The notes: a model not told the origin generated them from the letters alone. A stretch of 12,665 nt of DNA from a bacterium (GCA_004562395.1 SFQY01000052.1:1-12665); one strand, 5' to 3'; positions 1 to 6,828 are shown, counted from the stretch's first letter. Program-made: numbers and translations.

Positions 1-254
1 TTGTACCGTTTGAATTGACTGCATTACGAATGGGAAGGTGTCGCCATTCCTCATCCACCGCTTCGCGGTCCCCCTTCCCCCCGGGGGAAGGTATTGTGCG
101 GCACTCATCCTTACAAATTCCGATTTATCGGGCTGCTGAGGGAAACCGATACGCACATTTAAAAACATCCCCGGAGGGGATACCACATCTTATATCTGAT
201 ATCTCGTATCTTAAATCTTCGTTCCCTGCGCCTTCGGCGGCGGCGAGGGACGCC
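1..254. repeat. Composite repeat, right half (core i, border, hairpin, heptamers)
   Basis: This stretch holds no gene. It is the reverse complement of the repeat at about 12211-12440 and also matches the one at 6541-6660. Reading rightward it has part of core (i) with the palindrome CCTTCCCCCCGGGGGAAGG (73-91), then the border module (about 113-150, containing TTTATCGGGCTGCTGAGG), a hairpin ATCCCC/GGGGAT (167-181), four degenerate heptamers ending in ATCT (191-218), and a GC-rich arm (219-254). The left half of the element lies outside the window. Long open frames across it are incidental. Confidence 0.8.
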
Positions 255-313
255 CGTTTTCCGAAAGTTTATAAAGTGTTTACTCCATGGCACTTTTTCT
301 TTTTGGGGGAATG

Positions 314-322
314 TGGTAAGAT
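314..322 (+). promoter_or_regulatory. Possible extended -10 promoter of thiN
   Basis: TGGTAAGAT (314-322) resembles an extended -10 box (TGnTATAAT) about 30 bases before the thiN start codon. No convincing -35 box is seen at the right distance; only a T-rich stretch lies there (294-300). This is a weak inference. Confidence 0.3.
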
Positions 323-352
323 ACAGGTAACCTTTTGACAGGAAGTGAGACG

Positions 353-979
353 ATGGGAAGCTGTGTGATCTTTTGCGCGGGGGGCTTTGACGCTCTGGCC
401 AGGCCGCTGGGGGCGGAGGACTATGTCATCGCCGCCGACGGTGGGCTGCGGCATACCCAGGCTTTGGGGATCGTTCCGGCGGAAATTCTGGGGGATTTTG
501 ACTCCCTGGGCTATGTCCCGGAGGGGGCAACGGTCTACCCCGTGGAGAAGGACGACACCGACGCCATGCTGGCCGCCCGCCGGGGGCTGGCGCTGGGGCT
601 GCGGGAGTTTGTGTTCTACGGCGCTCTGGAGGGGCCGAGGCTTGACCACACCGTGGCCAATTTCCAGACCCTGCAGTTTCTGGCGGACCGGGGGGCCAGA
701 GGGTTTCTGGTGGGCCGGGACACCCTGGTCACCGTGGTGAAAAACGGCAGCCTCACCTTCCCCGCCGGGGCGGAGGGGAATCTGTCCGTGTTCTGCATGG
801 GCCCCGACGCCCGGGGCGTCACGGAGCGGGGGCTGTATTACGGCCTCACAAACGGGGTCCTCACCGCCGGGTTCCCCCTGGGGGCCAGCAACCATTTTAC
901 CGGGGAACAGGCCGTGATCTCGGTGGAAGATGGCAGCCTGCTGGTCCTCTGGGACCGGAGCGCGGGGTTTCCGGAATAG
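353..979 (+). CDS. thiN: Thiamine pyrophosphokinase
   Basis: Transfers pyrophosphate from ATP to thiamine, making thiamine diphosphate in the cytoplasm; this is the last step of thiamine salvage. The 208-residue product has the usual family length and motifs: ADGG (28-31), GDFDS (47-51), KDDTD (66-70) with the acidic metal/ATP residues, GPRLDHTVAN (94-103), and a C-terminal thiamine-binding half with GLYYGLTNGVL (160-170) and SN (179-180). I chose ATG 353 because GGAAG sits about 8 bases upstream; an in-frame TTG at 335 would add six residues without a good ribosome binding site. No TPP riboswitch precedes it, unlike thiT at 10882. It stands alone: a repeat lies upstream, and the next gene begins 268 bases downstream. 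The identification is secure. Confidence 0.95.
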   Translation: MGSCVIFCAGGFDALARPLGAEDYVIAADGGLRHTQALGIVPAEILGDFDSLGYVPEGATVYPVEKDDTDAMLAARRGLALGLREFVFYGALEGPRLDHTVANFQTLQFLADRGARGFLVGRDTLVTVVKNGSLTFPAGAEGNLSVFCMGPDARGVTERGLYYGLTNGVLTAGFPLGASNHFTGEQAVISVEDGSLLVLWDRSAGFPE

Positions 980-1012
980 GGCAAGCATTTTACCCGGGGG
1001 CAATGGCGGCAA

Positions 1013-1040
1013 TTGAAGGATTCCCGCCAAAGGATACAAT
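1013..1040 (+). promoter_or_regulatory. Candidate sigma-A promoter of the P-type ATPase gene
   Basis: TTGAAG (1013-1018) and TACAAT (1035-1040) are separated by 16 bases. They lie upstream of the inverted repeat at 1060-1189, so a transcript starting near 1047 would carry that repeat in its leader. I see no better promoter between the repeat and the start codon at 1248. Inference only. Confidence 0.4.
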
Positions 1041-1059
1041 GAAATTGACCGTTCACGTT

Positions 1060-1189
1060 TGCACCCCAACGTAGGGCGGGGGCTCGCCCCCGCCGGGCAG
1101 GTGAGATACGCACTCTGCTGCGTTAGATGCGGATATGCAAAACCATTGGTGCGTCGGCGGGGGCAAGCCCCCGCCCTACGTTGGGTGCA
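1060..1189. repeat. 130-bp MITE-like inverted repeat (family G)
   Basis: Two arms of about 35 bp (1060-1095 and 1155-1189) are reverse complements with one single-base indel and one mismatch. Each starts or ends with the TGCACCC/GGGTGCA edge and holds GTAGGGCGGGGGC. Each arm is itself palindromic (GCGGGGGCTCGCCCCCGC). The interior codes for nothing, and no target duplication is clear. A related element is at 3667-3858 and a solitary arm is at 6435-6466. Confidence 0.85.
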
Positions 1190-1247
1190 GCATTGTTTGC
1201 GGGGTGGTTTTCCGGGGCGGCAGCAGACAGAGACAGGAGGTTTCTCC

Positions 1248-3617
1248 ATGGAACAGACGGAATCCATTTCTTACATTGACCCCCGGGTGGGGCTGACGTC
1301 CCAGGAGGCGGCCCAGCGGGTCCCGGCGGGGGCGGCGGCGCAGACCGGGCTTTCGGAGAAGGAGATCGTGCTGAAGCACTGCTTTACCTTCTTCAACGGC
1401 ATCTTCCTGGTGCTGGCGGCGGCGCTGGTCGTCGCCCGGTCCTCGGTGATGAATATGGGCTTTCTGGTGGTGGCGGCCATCAACACCGTCATCGGCATCC
1501 TCCAGGAGATCCGGGCCAAGCGGGCCGTGGACCGGCTGACTCTGGTGGCCCAGCGGCCGGTGAAGGTCCTCCGGGACGCCTCCCTCCGGGAGCTGCCGCC
1601 GGAAAATCTGGTCCGGGATGACATCGCCCAGTTCGCCCAGGGGGACACCCTGCCGGCGGACGGCATCCTCCGGGAGGGGGAGCTGTGGCTGGACGAGTCC
1701 CTGATCACCGGCGAGGCCGACGCCGTCACCCGGGGGCCCGGGGACCGGGTCCAGTCCGGCAGCGTGGTGCTGGCGGGCCGGGGGCTGGTGCAGCTGACCC
1801 ACGTGGGGGCCGAGTCCTTCGCCGCCCGGCTCTCCCAGGAGGCCAAGGGCAATCCCGGGGCCAAGAAGTCCGAGATGATGCGCTCCCTGGACCGGCTGAT
1901 CCTGGCGGTGGGCATCGCCCTGGTGCCCGTGGGGGTCATCCTATTCTATCAGGAATTTTCCGTGCTGGGCCTGGGCTTCCGGGCCAGCACCGAGGGCACC
2001 GTGGCGGCCCTGGTGGGCATGATCCCCGAGGGGCTGTACCTGCTGACCAGCGTGGCCATGGCCGCCTCCGCCCTGAAGCTCAGCCGCCGCCGGGTGCTGG
2101 TGCGGGATATGAACTGCATCGAAAGTCTGGCCCGGGTGGACGTGCTGTGCGTGGACAAGACCGGCACCATCACGGAGCCGGACATGGAGGTGGAAAACAT
2201 CGAGCCCCTGTCGGACCTGGCGCCGGAATACCTGGAGGCGGTGCTCAACGCCCTCTACGGGGGCCGGGAGCCGGACAACGCCACCGCCCGGGCCATCCAC
2301 GAGCTGTTCCCGGAGCCGGGGGACTGGGTGGAAACCAAGTACATCCCCTTCTCCCCGGAGTACAAGTGGAGCGGCGCCGTCTTCGAAGGGCACGGGGCCT
2401 TCCTGGCGGGGGCGCCGGAGTTTCTGCTGGGGCCGCGGATCGAGGAATACCGGCAGGACATCTCCGATTGGACAGGCCGGGGCAGCCGGGTGCTGCTGGT
2501 GGCGGCCTACGGCGGCGACCCGGCGCCGGGGGCCCTGGATCCGGCGGCGGTGACGCCTCTGGCACTGGTGATCCTCGGCGGCCGGATCCGGGAGAAGGCC
2601 CCGGAGACCTTCCGCTACTTTGAAGAACAGGGGGTCTCCCTGCGGGTCATCTCCGGCGACGATCCCCGGACCGTCAGCCAGATCGCCCTCCGGGCGGAGA
2701 TCCCCGGGGCGGACCGGCTGGTGGACGCCTCCACCCTGGAAACCGACGAGGACTTCCTCCGGGCCGCCCGGGAGGGAGTGGTCTTTGGCCGGGTGACCCC
2801 GGAGCAGAAGCGGCGGCTGGTGGCCGCCCTCCAGGCCCAGGGCCACACCGTGGCCATGACCGGCGACGGCGTCAACGACCTGCTGGCCATGAAGCAGGCG
2901 GACTGCTCCGTGGCCATGGCCTCCGGCGCCCAGGCCGCCAGCCAGCTGGCAAGCCTGGTACTGCTGGACTCGGACTTCGCCGCCATGCCCGGCATCGTGG
3001 CCGAGGGGCGGCGGGTCATCAACAACATCCAGCGGGCGGCCACGCTGTTTCTGGTGAAGAACATCTTCTCCCTGTTCCTGTCGGTGATCTCCCTGTTCAC
3101 CGACTGGCCCTATCCCCTGCAGCCCATGCACCTGACGGTGATCTCCGCCCTGACCATCGGCATCCCCTCCTTCTTCCTGGCCATGGAGCCGAACTACGAC
3201 CGGGTGAAGGGCCACTTCCTCCGGGGGGTGCTGCGCCGGGCCTTCCCGGGAGGGCTGACCAACGTCTTCGCGGTGCTGGTGTGCCAGGCCTTTATGGATG
3301 TCTTTGACCTGAGCGCCGGGCCCATCGCCACGGTCTGCGCCGGAATTCTGGCGGTGGTGGGGATGATGGTGCTGTTTCAGGTGTGCAAGCCCTTTGACAC
3401 CTTCCGGAAAATCATCTGGACCGCCATGCTGCTGGGGCTGACGGCGGTGTTCACCGTGCTGGGGGAGCTGTTCGCCCTGACCACCGGCACCGTCCAGTCC
3501 AACCTGCTGATGCTGACCCTGCTGCTGATGACCCCCACCGTGTTCTTCGCCATGCAGCGCCTCTTCGACTGGGGCGACCGGCTGGTGGGGAAGGTGAAGA
3601 TCAGGCTGGGGAGATGA
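1248..3617 (+). CDS. CtpE-like cation-transporting P-type ATPase
   Basis: ATP-driven cation pump of the inner membrane, 789 residues. Order of parts: two helices (about 45-63 and 67-87), actuator domain with TGE at 154-156, M3-M4 with PEGL at 260-263, phosphorylation site DKTGT with Asp303, nucleotide domain with GAPE at 388-391, hinge TGDGVND at 538-544, then a C-terminal membrane block from about 598. The PEGL helix, the IESLARVDVLCVDKTGT stretch and PLQPMHLTVIS/LTIGIPSFFLAMEPN most resemble mycobacterial CtpE, which has been linked to calcium transport. Calcium is therefore the likeliest ion but is unproven. The usual Lys before GA in KGA is Ala here (AGAPE). ATG 1248 is chosen because GGAGG lies 7-8 bases upstream; the 63-residue extension back to 1059 is translated repeat. 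Confidence 0.9.
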   Translation: MEQTESISYIDPRVGLTSQEAAQRVPAGAAAQTGLSEKEIVLKHCFTFFNGIFLVLAAALVVARSSVMNMGFLVVAAINTVIGILQEIRAKRAVDRLTLVAQRPVKVLRDASLRELPPENLVRDDIAQFAQGDTLPADGILREGELWLDESLITGEADAVTRGPGDRVQSGSVVLAGRGLVQLTHVGAESFAARLSQEAKGNPGAKKSEMMRSLDRLILAVGIALVPVGVILFYQEFSVLGLGFRASTEGTVAALVGMIPEGLYLLTSVAMAASALKLSRRRVLVRDMNCIESLARVDVLCVDKTGTITEPDMEVENIEPLSDLAPEYLEAVLNALYGGREPDNATARAIHELFPEPGDWVETKYIPFSPEYKWSGAVFEGHGAFLAGAPEFLLGPRIEEYRQDISDWTGRGSRVLLVAAYGGDPAPGALDPAAVTPLALVILGGRIREKAPETFRYFEEQGVSLRVISGDDPRTVSQIALRAEIPGADRLVDASTLETDEDFLRAAREGVVFGRVTPEQKRRLVAALQAQGHTVAMTGDGVNDLLAMKQADCSVAMASGAQAASQLASLVLLDSDFAAMPGIVAEGRRVINNIQRAATLFLVKNIFSLFLSVISLFTDWPYPLQPMHLTVISALTIGIPSFFLAMEPNYDRVKGHFLRGVLRRAFPGGLTNVFAVLVCQAFMDVFDLSAGPIATVCAGILAVVGMMVLFQVCKPFDTFRKIIWTAMLLGLTAVFTVLGELFALTTGTVQSNLLMLTLLLMTPTVFFAMQRLFDWGDRLVGKVKIRLGR

Positions 3618-3624
3618 GGGGGTT

Positions 3625-3908
3625 GGTCAGCTGCCTGGTAAATTGGAATTTGACGTTATCATAATTCGTAGGGCGGGGTCATGACCCCGCCGACCCACTG
3701 CAAATTTCCGATCGGTTTGTTGAACGGAAAAGGTTCGTTCATACCGTAGGGCTTATGGCTTCCCCCCGCCGAAACGTAACTTTTTTCTGGTGATTCCAGT
3801 GAATGCTCCCTGGTCAAAAACCGGAACTTGGTCGGCGGGGTCATGACCCCGCCCTACGGCATACCCCGTCAAACACCAATTTATCGGGCTGCTGAGGAAA
3901 ACCGGTAC
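3625..3908. repeat. Composite repeat: border modules around a family G element
   Basis: The core (3667-3858, 192 bp) has perfect 29-bp terminal inverted repeats at 3667-3695 and 3830-3858, each holding the 18-bp palindrome GCGGGGTCATGACCCCGC. A degenerate third arm lies inside (about 3746-3775). Outside the core is a second, imperfect inverted pair, the border module: 3625-3654 and 3868-3897. The same border flanks unrelated cores elsewhere in the window. It begins only 7 bases after the ATPase stop codon. No gene is seen here. Confidence 0.85.
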
Positions 3909-3932
3909 TCCGCGTAGGGGCATAAATTAAGG

Positions 3933-3955
3933 AATGATTGCCACCGGCAATCATT
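3933..3955. repeat. Short perfect hairpin, non-terminator
   Basis: AATGATTGCC and GGCAATCATT (3933-3942 and 3946-3955) form a 10-bp stem with a 3-base loop. No T-tract follows, so it is unlikely to be a terminator. It seems to be the edge of another dispersed repeat continuing to about 4000. Confidence 0.6.
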
Positions 3956-4000
3956 GAGATTTATGATTCGCTGCGCGGCGCACCACCCTTGCGGTCGCCC

Positions 4001-4202
4001 GGCGGTGATGGGTGTTTTTGCCCACCGATTTCGGCGAATCCGTTTTTTCACCCGGCGGGGGGAGCGGCGGGTGATGCGCCTTCGGCGACGGGCGACCGCG
4101 AGGGTCGCCCCTACGCGGGGGAGCGGCGGTGATGGGTGTTTTTGCCCACCGATTTCGGCGAATCCGTTATTTCCACCCAGCGGGGGGGGGCGGCGGGTGG
4201 TG
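4001..4202. repeat. Tandem 124-bp duplication
   Basis: A 44-base block at 4001-4044 recurs exactly at 4125-4168 (offset 124). The similarity continues in weaker form to about 4078 and 4200. The spacer holds a palindromic GGGCGACC/GGTCGCCC motif (about 4090-4110). No gene is supported, although open frames cross it. Confidence 0.8.
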
Positions 4203-4212
4203 CGGATAATGG

Positions 4213-4248
4213 AAAAATCCCCTCTGCCGTGGGGCAGTGGGGATTTTT
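4213..4248 (-). terminator. Rho-independent terminator of upp (bidirectional)
   Basis: The outer stem AAAAATCCCC (4213-4222) pairs with GGGGATTTTT (4239-4248). The inner stem CTGCC/GGCAG (4224-4228 and 4233-4237) has a GTGG loop. It begins about 9 bases beyond the upp stop codon and has T-runs in both directions. Confidence 0.85.
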
Positions 4249-4256
4249 TATGGCGT

Positions 4257-4886
4257 TTACTTGGTGCCGAAGATGCGGTCGCCGGCGTCGCCCAGGCCGG
4301 GGACGATGTAGGCGTGCTCGTTGAGCTTCTCGTCCACCGCGGCCAGGTACACCTCCACGTCCGGATGGGCGGCCTGGACGGCGGCCACGCCCTCGGGACA
4401 GCCGATGATGTTCATCATGATGATGTTCCGGCAGCCGTGCTGCTTCAAAAAGTCAATGGCGGCGATGGCGCTGCCTCCGGTGGCCAGCATGGGATCCACC
4501 ACGAACACCACCCGGTTGCCGATATCGTCGGGGAGCTTGCAGTAATATTCCACAGGCTTGTGGGTCTCGGGGTCCCGGTACAGTCCGATGTGGCCGATCT
4601 TCGCCGCGGGGATCAGGGCCACCATGCTGTCCACCATGCCCAGGCCCGCCCGCAGTACGGGAACAATGGCCAGCTTCTTTCCGGAGAGCATCCGGCACTT
4701 GGCGGTGGCCACGGGAGTCTCCACGATGACCTCCTCCGTGGGCAGGTTCCGGGTGGCCTCATAGCACATGAGGCCCGCGATCTCGCCGACCAGCTCCCGG
4801 AATTCCTTCACGGGGGTGTCCTTGCTGCGCAGGATCGCCAGCTTGTGCTGGATGAGGGGATGATCGAGTACGTGTACATTTGCCAT
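4257..4886 (-). CDS. upp: Uracil phosphoribosyltransferase
   Basis: Cytoplasmic pyrimidine salvage enzyme: uracil plus PRPP gives UMP and pyrophosphate. The product has 209 residues, the normal length. Visible motifs are VPVLRAGLGM (75-84), GLYRD (101-105), the PRPP loop DPMLATGGSA (131-140), and the C-terminal uracil-binding stretch YIVPGLGDAGDRIFGT (193-208). ATG 4886 is chosen because AGGAGA lies about 9 bases upstream; longer frames run into repeat sequence. A strong terminator follows directly. In several Firmicutes upp lies in the broader prfA neighbourhood, which fits the same-strand prfA about 1.9 kb upstream. Repeats fill the gap to tsaB, and I see no clear promoter there. Confidence 0.97.
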   Translation of the reverse strand: MANVHVLDHPLIQHKLAILRSKDTPVKEFRELVGEIAGLMCYEATRNLPTEEVIVETPVATAKCRMLSGKKLAIVPVLRAGLGMVDSMVALIPAAKIGHIGLYRDPETHKPVEYYCKLPDDIGNRVVFVVDPMLATGGSAIAAIDFLKQHGCRNIIMMNIIGCPEGVAAVQAAHPDVEVYLAAVDEKLNEHAYIVPGLGDAGDRIFGTK

Positions 4887-4974
4887 GGGAATCATTCTCC
4901 TTTGTTTTTTTGATATGGTGATCGGCCCGCACCCGCAGGCCGGGATAACGCGTGGGAAACGGTGCGTGCGAAAC

Positions 4975-5290
4975 CTTCCTCCGGGGGGGAGGTCGCGCAC
5001 CCCCCTTGGCTCCCCCCTTGGGGGAGCTGGCAAAAATCTTTGATTTTTGACTGAGGGGGTGACGGGAAGGTTGTGCTTCTGCCTAACGACACCCCCTCCG
5101 TCAGCCCCCTTGGGGCTGCCACCTCCCCCAAAGGGCAATGTCATCAACTTAAGGAACCAGGCCCCGTTTTCCCTGTCATTGCGAGCCAGTGCGCACACTG
5201 GCGCGGCAATCCGTTCCCCTTACAACGTCACCATTGCCCCAAAGGGGGAGGCAAGGGCGCTGACGCGCCGCGCCCCATAACCTAGAAAGC
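4975..5290. repeat. Stacked intergenic repeats between tsaB and upp
   Basis: The upp-tsaB gap holds no gene. It has an inverted-repeat family built on GGCTCCCCCCTTGGGGGAGC (about 5004-5023) with TTGACTGAGGGGGTGACGG (about 5046-5064), and an opposing arm CCGTCAGCCCC...CCTCCCCC (about 5098-5129). The opposing arm is interrupted by a 101-bp insertion (5136-5236) and resumes as CCCCAAAGGGGGAGGCAAGG (5237-5256). Confidence 0.75.
5136..5236. mobile_element. 101-bp MITE-like insertion (CAATG element)
   Basis: It starts CAATGTCATCAACTTAAGG and ends with CATTG, giving a 5-bp perfect and roughly 19-bp imperfect terminal inverted repeat. CCCCAAAGGG occurs immediately on both sides (5126-5135 and 5237-5246), an apparent 10-bp target duplication inside an older repeat. 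Inside is a half-copy of the TGTCATTGCGAG module with a hairpin tip (5173-5210). It has no coding capacity. A second copy begins at 12531. Confidence 0.75.
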
Positions 5291-5300
5291 TTCGGGGCGG

Positions 5301-6005
5301 TCAGGGGTGGGATTGCCGTTCCAGGCGTTCCCGTTCGGCCTGGCTCAGGCGGAGGTAGTTGGGGGTCAGGGCGTTGGCGTCGCAGGTGTTTCCCTGCCGG
5401 ATCTCCCGCTCCGCCAGCAGGGCCACCCCGGCGGCCCGCTGGTGCATCCGATGCTCCGGGGGCATCACCAGGCCGGGGACCCGGTCATGGAGGGTCCGGT
5501 AGGTCAGGGCGCTGCCGTCGCCCACCAGGTACACCGGCTCCGAAAGGGGCTCCAGCTCCGCCGCCAGCTCCTCCAGGGAGATGGCCCGGTCCTCCTTCAG
5601 CCGCCGGAGGCTCTTTCCGTCGCTGTAAAACAGGGCGTTGTAGACCTGGCTCCGGCGGGCGTCCATGCAGGGGCAGACGTAGCCCCTCCCAGCCCCGAAG
5701 CCCAGGGCCATGGCCTCCAGGGTGGACACGCCGCAGCAGGGGGTCTCCCCGCCCCAGGCGAAGCCCTTGGCCGCCGCCACCCCGATGCGCACCCCGGTAA
5801 AGGACCCGGGGCCTGCCGCCACCGCCACGGCGGTGACCTGGGAGACGGCCCGGCCGCACTGGTTCAGCAGGTCCTGGGCCATGACCAGCAGGGTCTGGCT
5901 GTGGGTCAGGCCGGTGTTCTGGTAGCACTCCCCCAGCAGCGCCCCTTCCTCCGCCAGGGCCACGGAGGCGGCCTTGGCGCTGGTTTCAAAGGCTAAGATC
6001 AGCAA
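5301..6005 (-). CDS. tsaB: tRNA threonylcarbamoyladenosine biosynthesis protein TsaB
   Basis: Non-catalytic partner of TsaD in the TsaB-TsaD-TsaE complex, which adds threonylcarbamoyl to A37 of ANN-decoding tRNAs. The 234-residue product has the ASKHA-like N-terminus LILAFETS (2-9; Glu where many homologues have Asp), THSQTL (34-39) and the hallmark GPGSFTGVRIG (65-75). I place the start at TTG 6005: GGAGG lies 8 bases upstream and the protein then begins at the conserved LILAFE strand. An ATG at 6059 would add 18 residues that lack family similarity and lie deep inside tsaE. It overlaps the tsaE end by 20 bases, which suggests translational coupling. No tsaD or rimI follows; repeats do. The start is uncertain, the family is clear. 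Confidence 0.93.
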   Translation of the reverse strand: MLILAFETSAKAASVALAEEGALLGECYQNTGLTHSQTLLVMAQDLLNQCGRAVSQVTAVAVAAGPGSFTGVRIGVAAAKGFAWGGETPCCGVSTLEAMALGFGAGRGYVCPCMDARRSQVYNALFYSDGKSLRRLKEDRAISLEELAAELEPLSEPVYLVGDGSALTYRTLHDRVPGLVMPPEHRMHQRAAGVALLAEREIRQGNTCDANALTPNYLRLSQAERERLERQSHP

Positions 6006-6423
6006 GGAAATCCCCTCCCTCCAGGGTGATACGCCGGGTGTTCTCCCCCAGCTTTTCAAAGGTCACCGTTGTGGCTCCGGCCATGGCGGCGGAAACATTC
6101 TCGCTCCACTCCACGGCGCAGACGCCTCCCCGGTCCAGGTAGTCCTCCCAGCCGATGTCCCACAGGTCCTCGGCGGAGGTCAGCCGGTACATGTCGAAGT
6201 GGAACAGGGGCAGGCGGCCGGTGATGTATTCGTTGACGATGGTATAGGTGGGGCTGGTGACGGTCTCCCGGCACCCCAGGCCCCGGGCGAGGCCCCGGGT
6301 GAAGGCGGTCTTCCCCGCCCCCAGGTCCCCCCGGTAGGCCAGCACCGTTCCCCCAGGAACCAGCGCCCCCACCGCGGCCCCCAGAGCCTCCGTCTGCTCC
6401 GGGGATGTGGTTTGAAATGTCAT
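5986..6423 (-). CDS. tsaE: tRNA threonylcarbamoyladenosine biosynthesis ATPase TsaE
   Basis: P-loop ATPase of the t6A synthesis complex, thought to reset the TsaB-TsaD complex between catalytic cycles; cytoplasmic. The 145-residue protein is typical in length and has Walker A GDLGAGKT (32-39), SPT in TSPTYTIVNEY (56-66), LFHFDMYRL with Asp77 (73-81), and VEWSE (104-108). ATG 6423 is preceded by GAGGAAA at a normal distance. The gene overlaps tsaB by 20 bases. Immediately upstream of its ribosome binding site sits a solitary arm of the family G inverted repeat (6435-6466), which could fold in the leader. No promoter is obvious in the 405-base gap to prfA, which is almost entirely repeat. Confidence 0.96.
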   Translation of the reverse strand: MTFQTTSPEQTEALGAAVGALVPGGTVLAYRGDLGAGKTAFTRGLARGLGCRETVTSPTYTIVNEYITGRLPLFHFDMYRLTSAEDLWDIGWEDYLDRGGVCAVEWSENVSAAMAGATTVTFEKLGENTRRITLEGGDFLADLSL

Positions 6424-6434
6424 AGTATTTCCTC

Positions 6435-6466
6435 ATCGTAGGGCGGGGGCTTACCCCCGCCGGTCG
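6435..6466. repeat. Solitary arm of the family G repeat
   Basis: CGTAGGGCGGGGGCTTACCC followed by CCGCCGG matches the arms at 1071-1095 and 1155-1180. No partner arm in opposite orientation is found nearby. It is palindromic and ends about 12 bases from the tsaE start codon, next to the ribosome binding site. Confidence 0.8.
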
Positions 6467-6502
6467 GTATCGTTGATTGCATGGTTCGTTGGGTGCGGAT
6501 TG

Positions 6503-6820
6503 TTTCGGTTTTGCCCAGCGGCTCGATAAATAGGTGTTTGTAAGGATGAGGGCCGCACCATACCTTCCCCCGGGGGGAAGGGGGACCGCGAAGCGGTGGA
6601 TGAGGAACGGCGACACCTTACCATTTGCAATGCAGTTAATTTAAACGGTACAGACTTTTCCAATGTACCTTTTCACGAACTGCAAACAAATTCGGAACAT
6701 ATCGCCGTTCCTCATCCGCCCCAGTGTGCGCACTGGGGCACCTTCCCCCCGGGGGAAGGTATGGTGCAGCGCATCTCAGCAAATTCCAATTCATCGGGCA
6801 GTTGGGGAAAAACGGTATGC
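6503..6820. repeat. Complete composite repeat with core (i)
   Basis: This is the only core (i) copy with both ends present. Outer border modules are at about 6503-6545 and 6775-6815. Core ends are ACCATACCTTCCCCC (6548-6562) and GGAAGGTATGGT (6754-6765, reverse complement). Each arm carries a hairpin tip: ACCGCGAAGCGGT (6585-6597) on the left and CCAGTGTGCGCACTGG (6721-6736) on the right. GATGAGGAACGGCGA (about 6599-6613) is matched in reverse near 6702-6716. It fills the prfA-tsaE gap. No gene is seen. Confidence 0.85.
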
Positions 6821-6828
6821 AAAACATG

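Noticed and set aside
1059..1247. N-terminal extension of the P-type ATPase
   Set aside because: The extra 63 codons translate the inverted repeat at 1060-1189; ATG 1248 has a proper ribosome binding site.
269..1267. 332-codon open frame on the minus strand
   Set aside because: It lies antisense to thiN and a repeat, is Pro/Gly/His/Gln-rich as GC-rich shadow frames are, and has no recognisable domain.
3954..4913. 319-codon plus-strand frame over upp
   Set aside because: Antisense to upp, its first part is tandem repeat, and the composition is that of a shadow frame.
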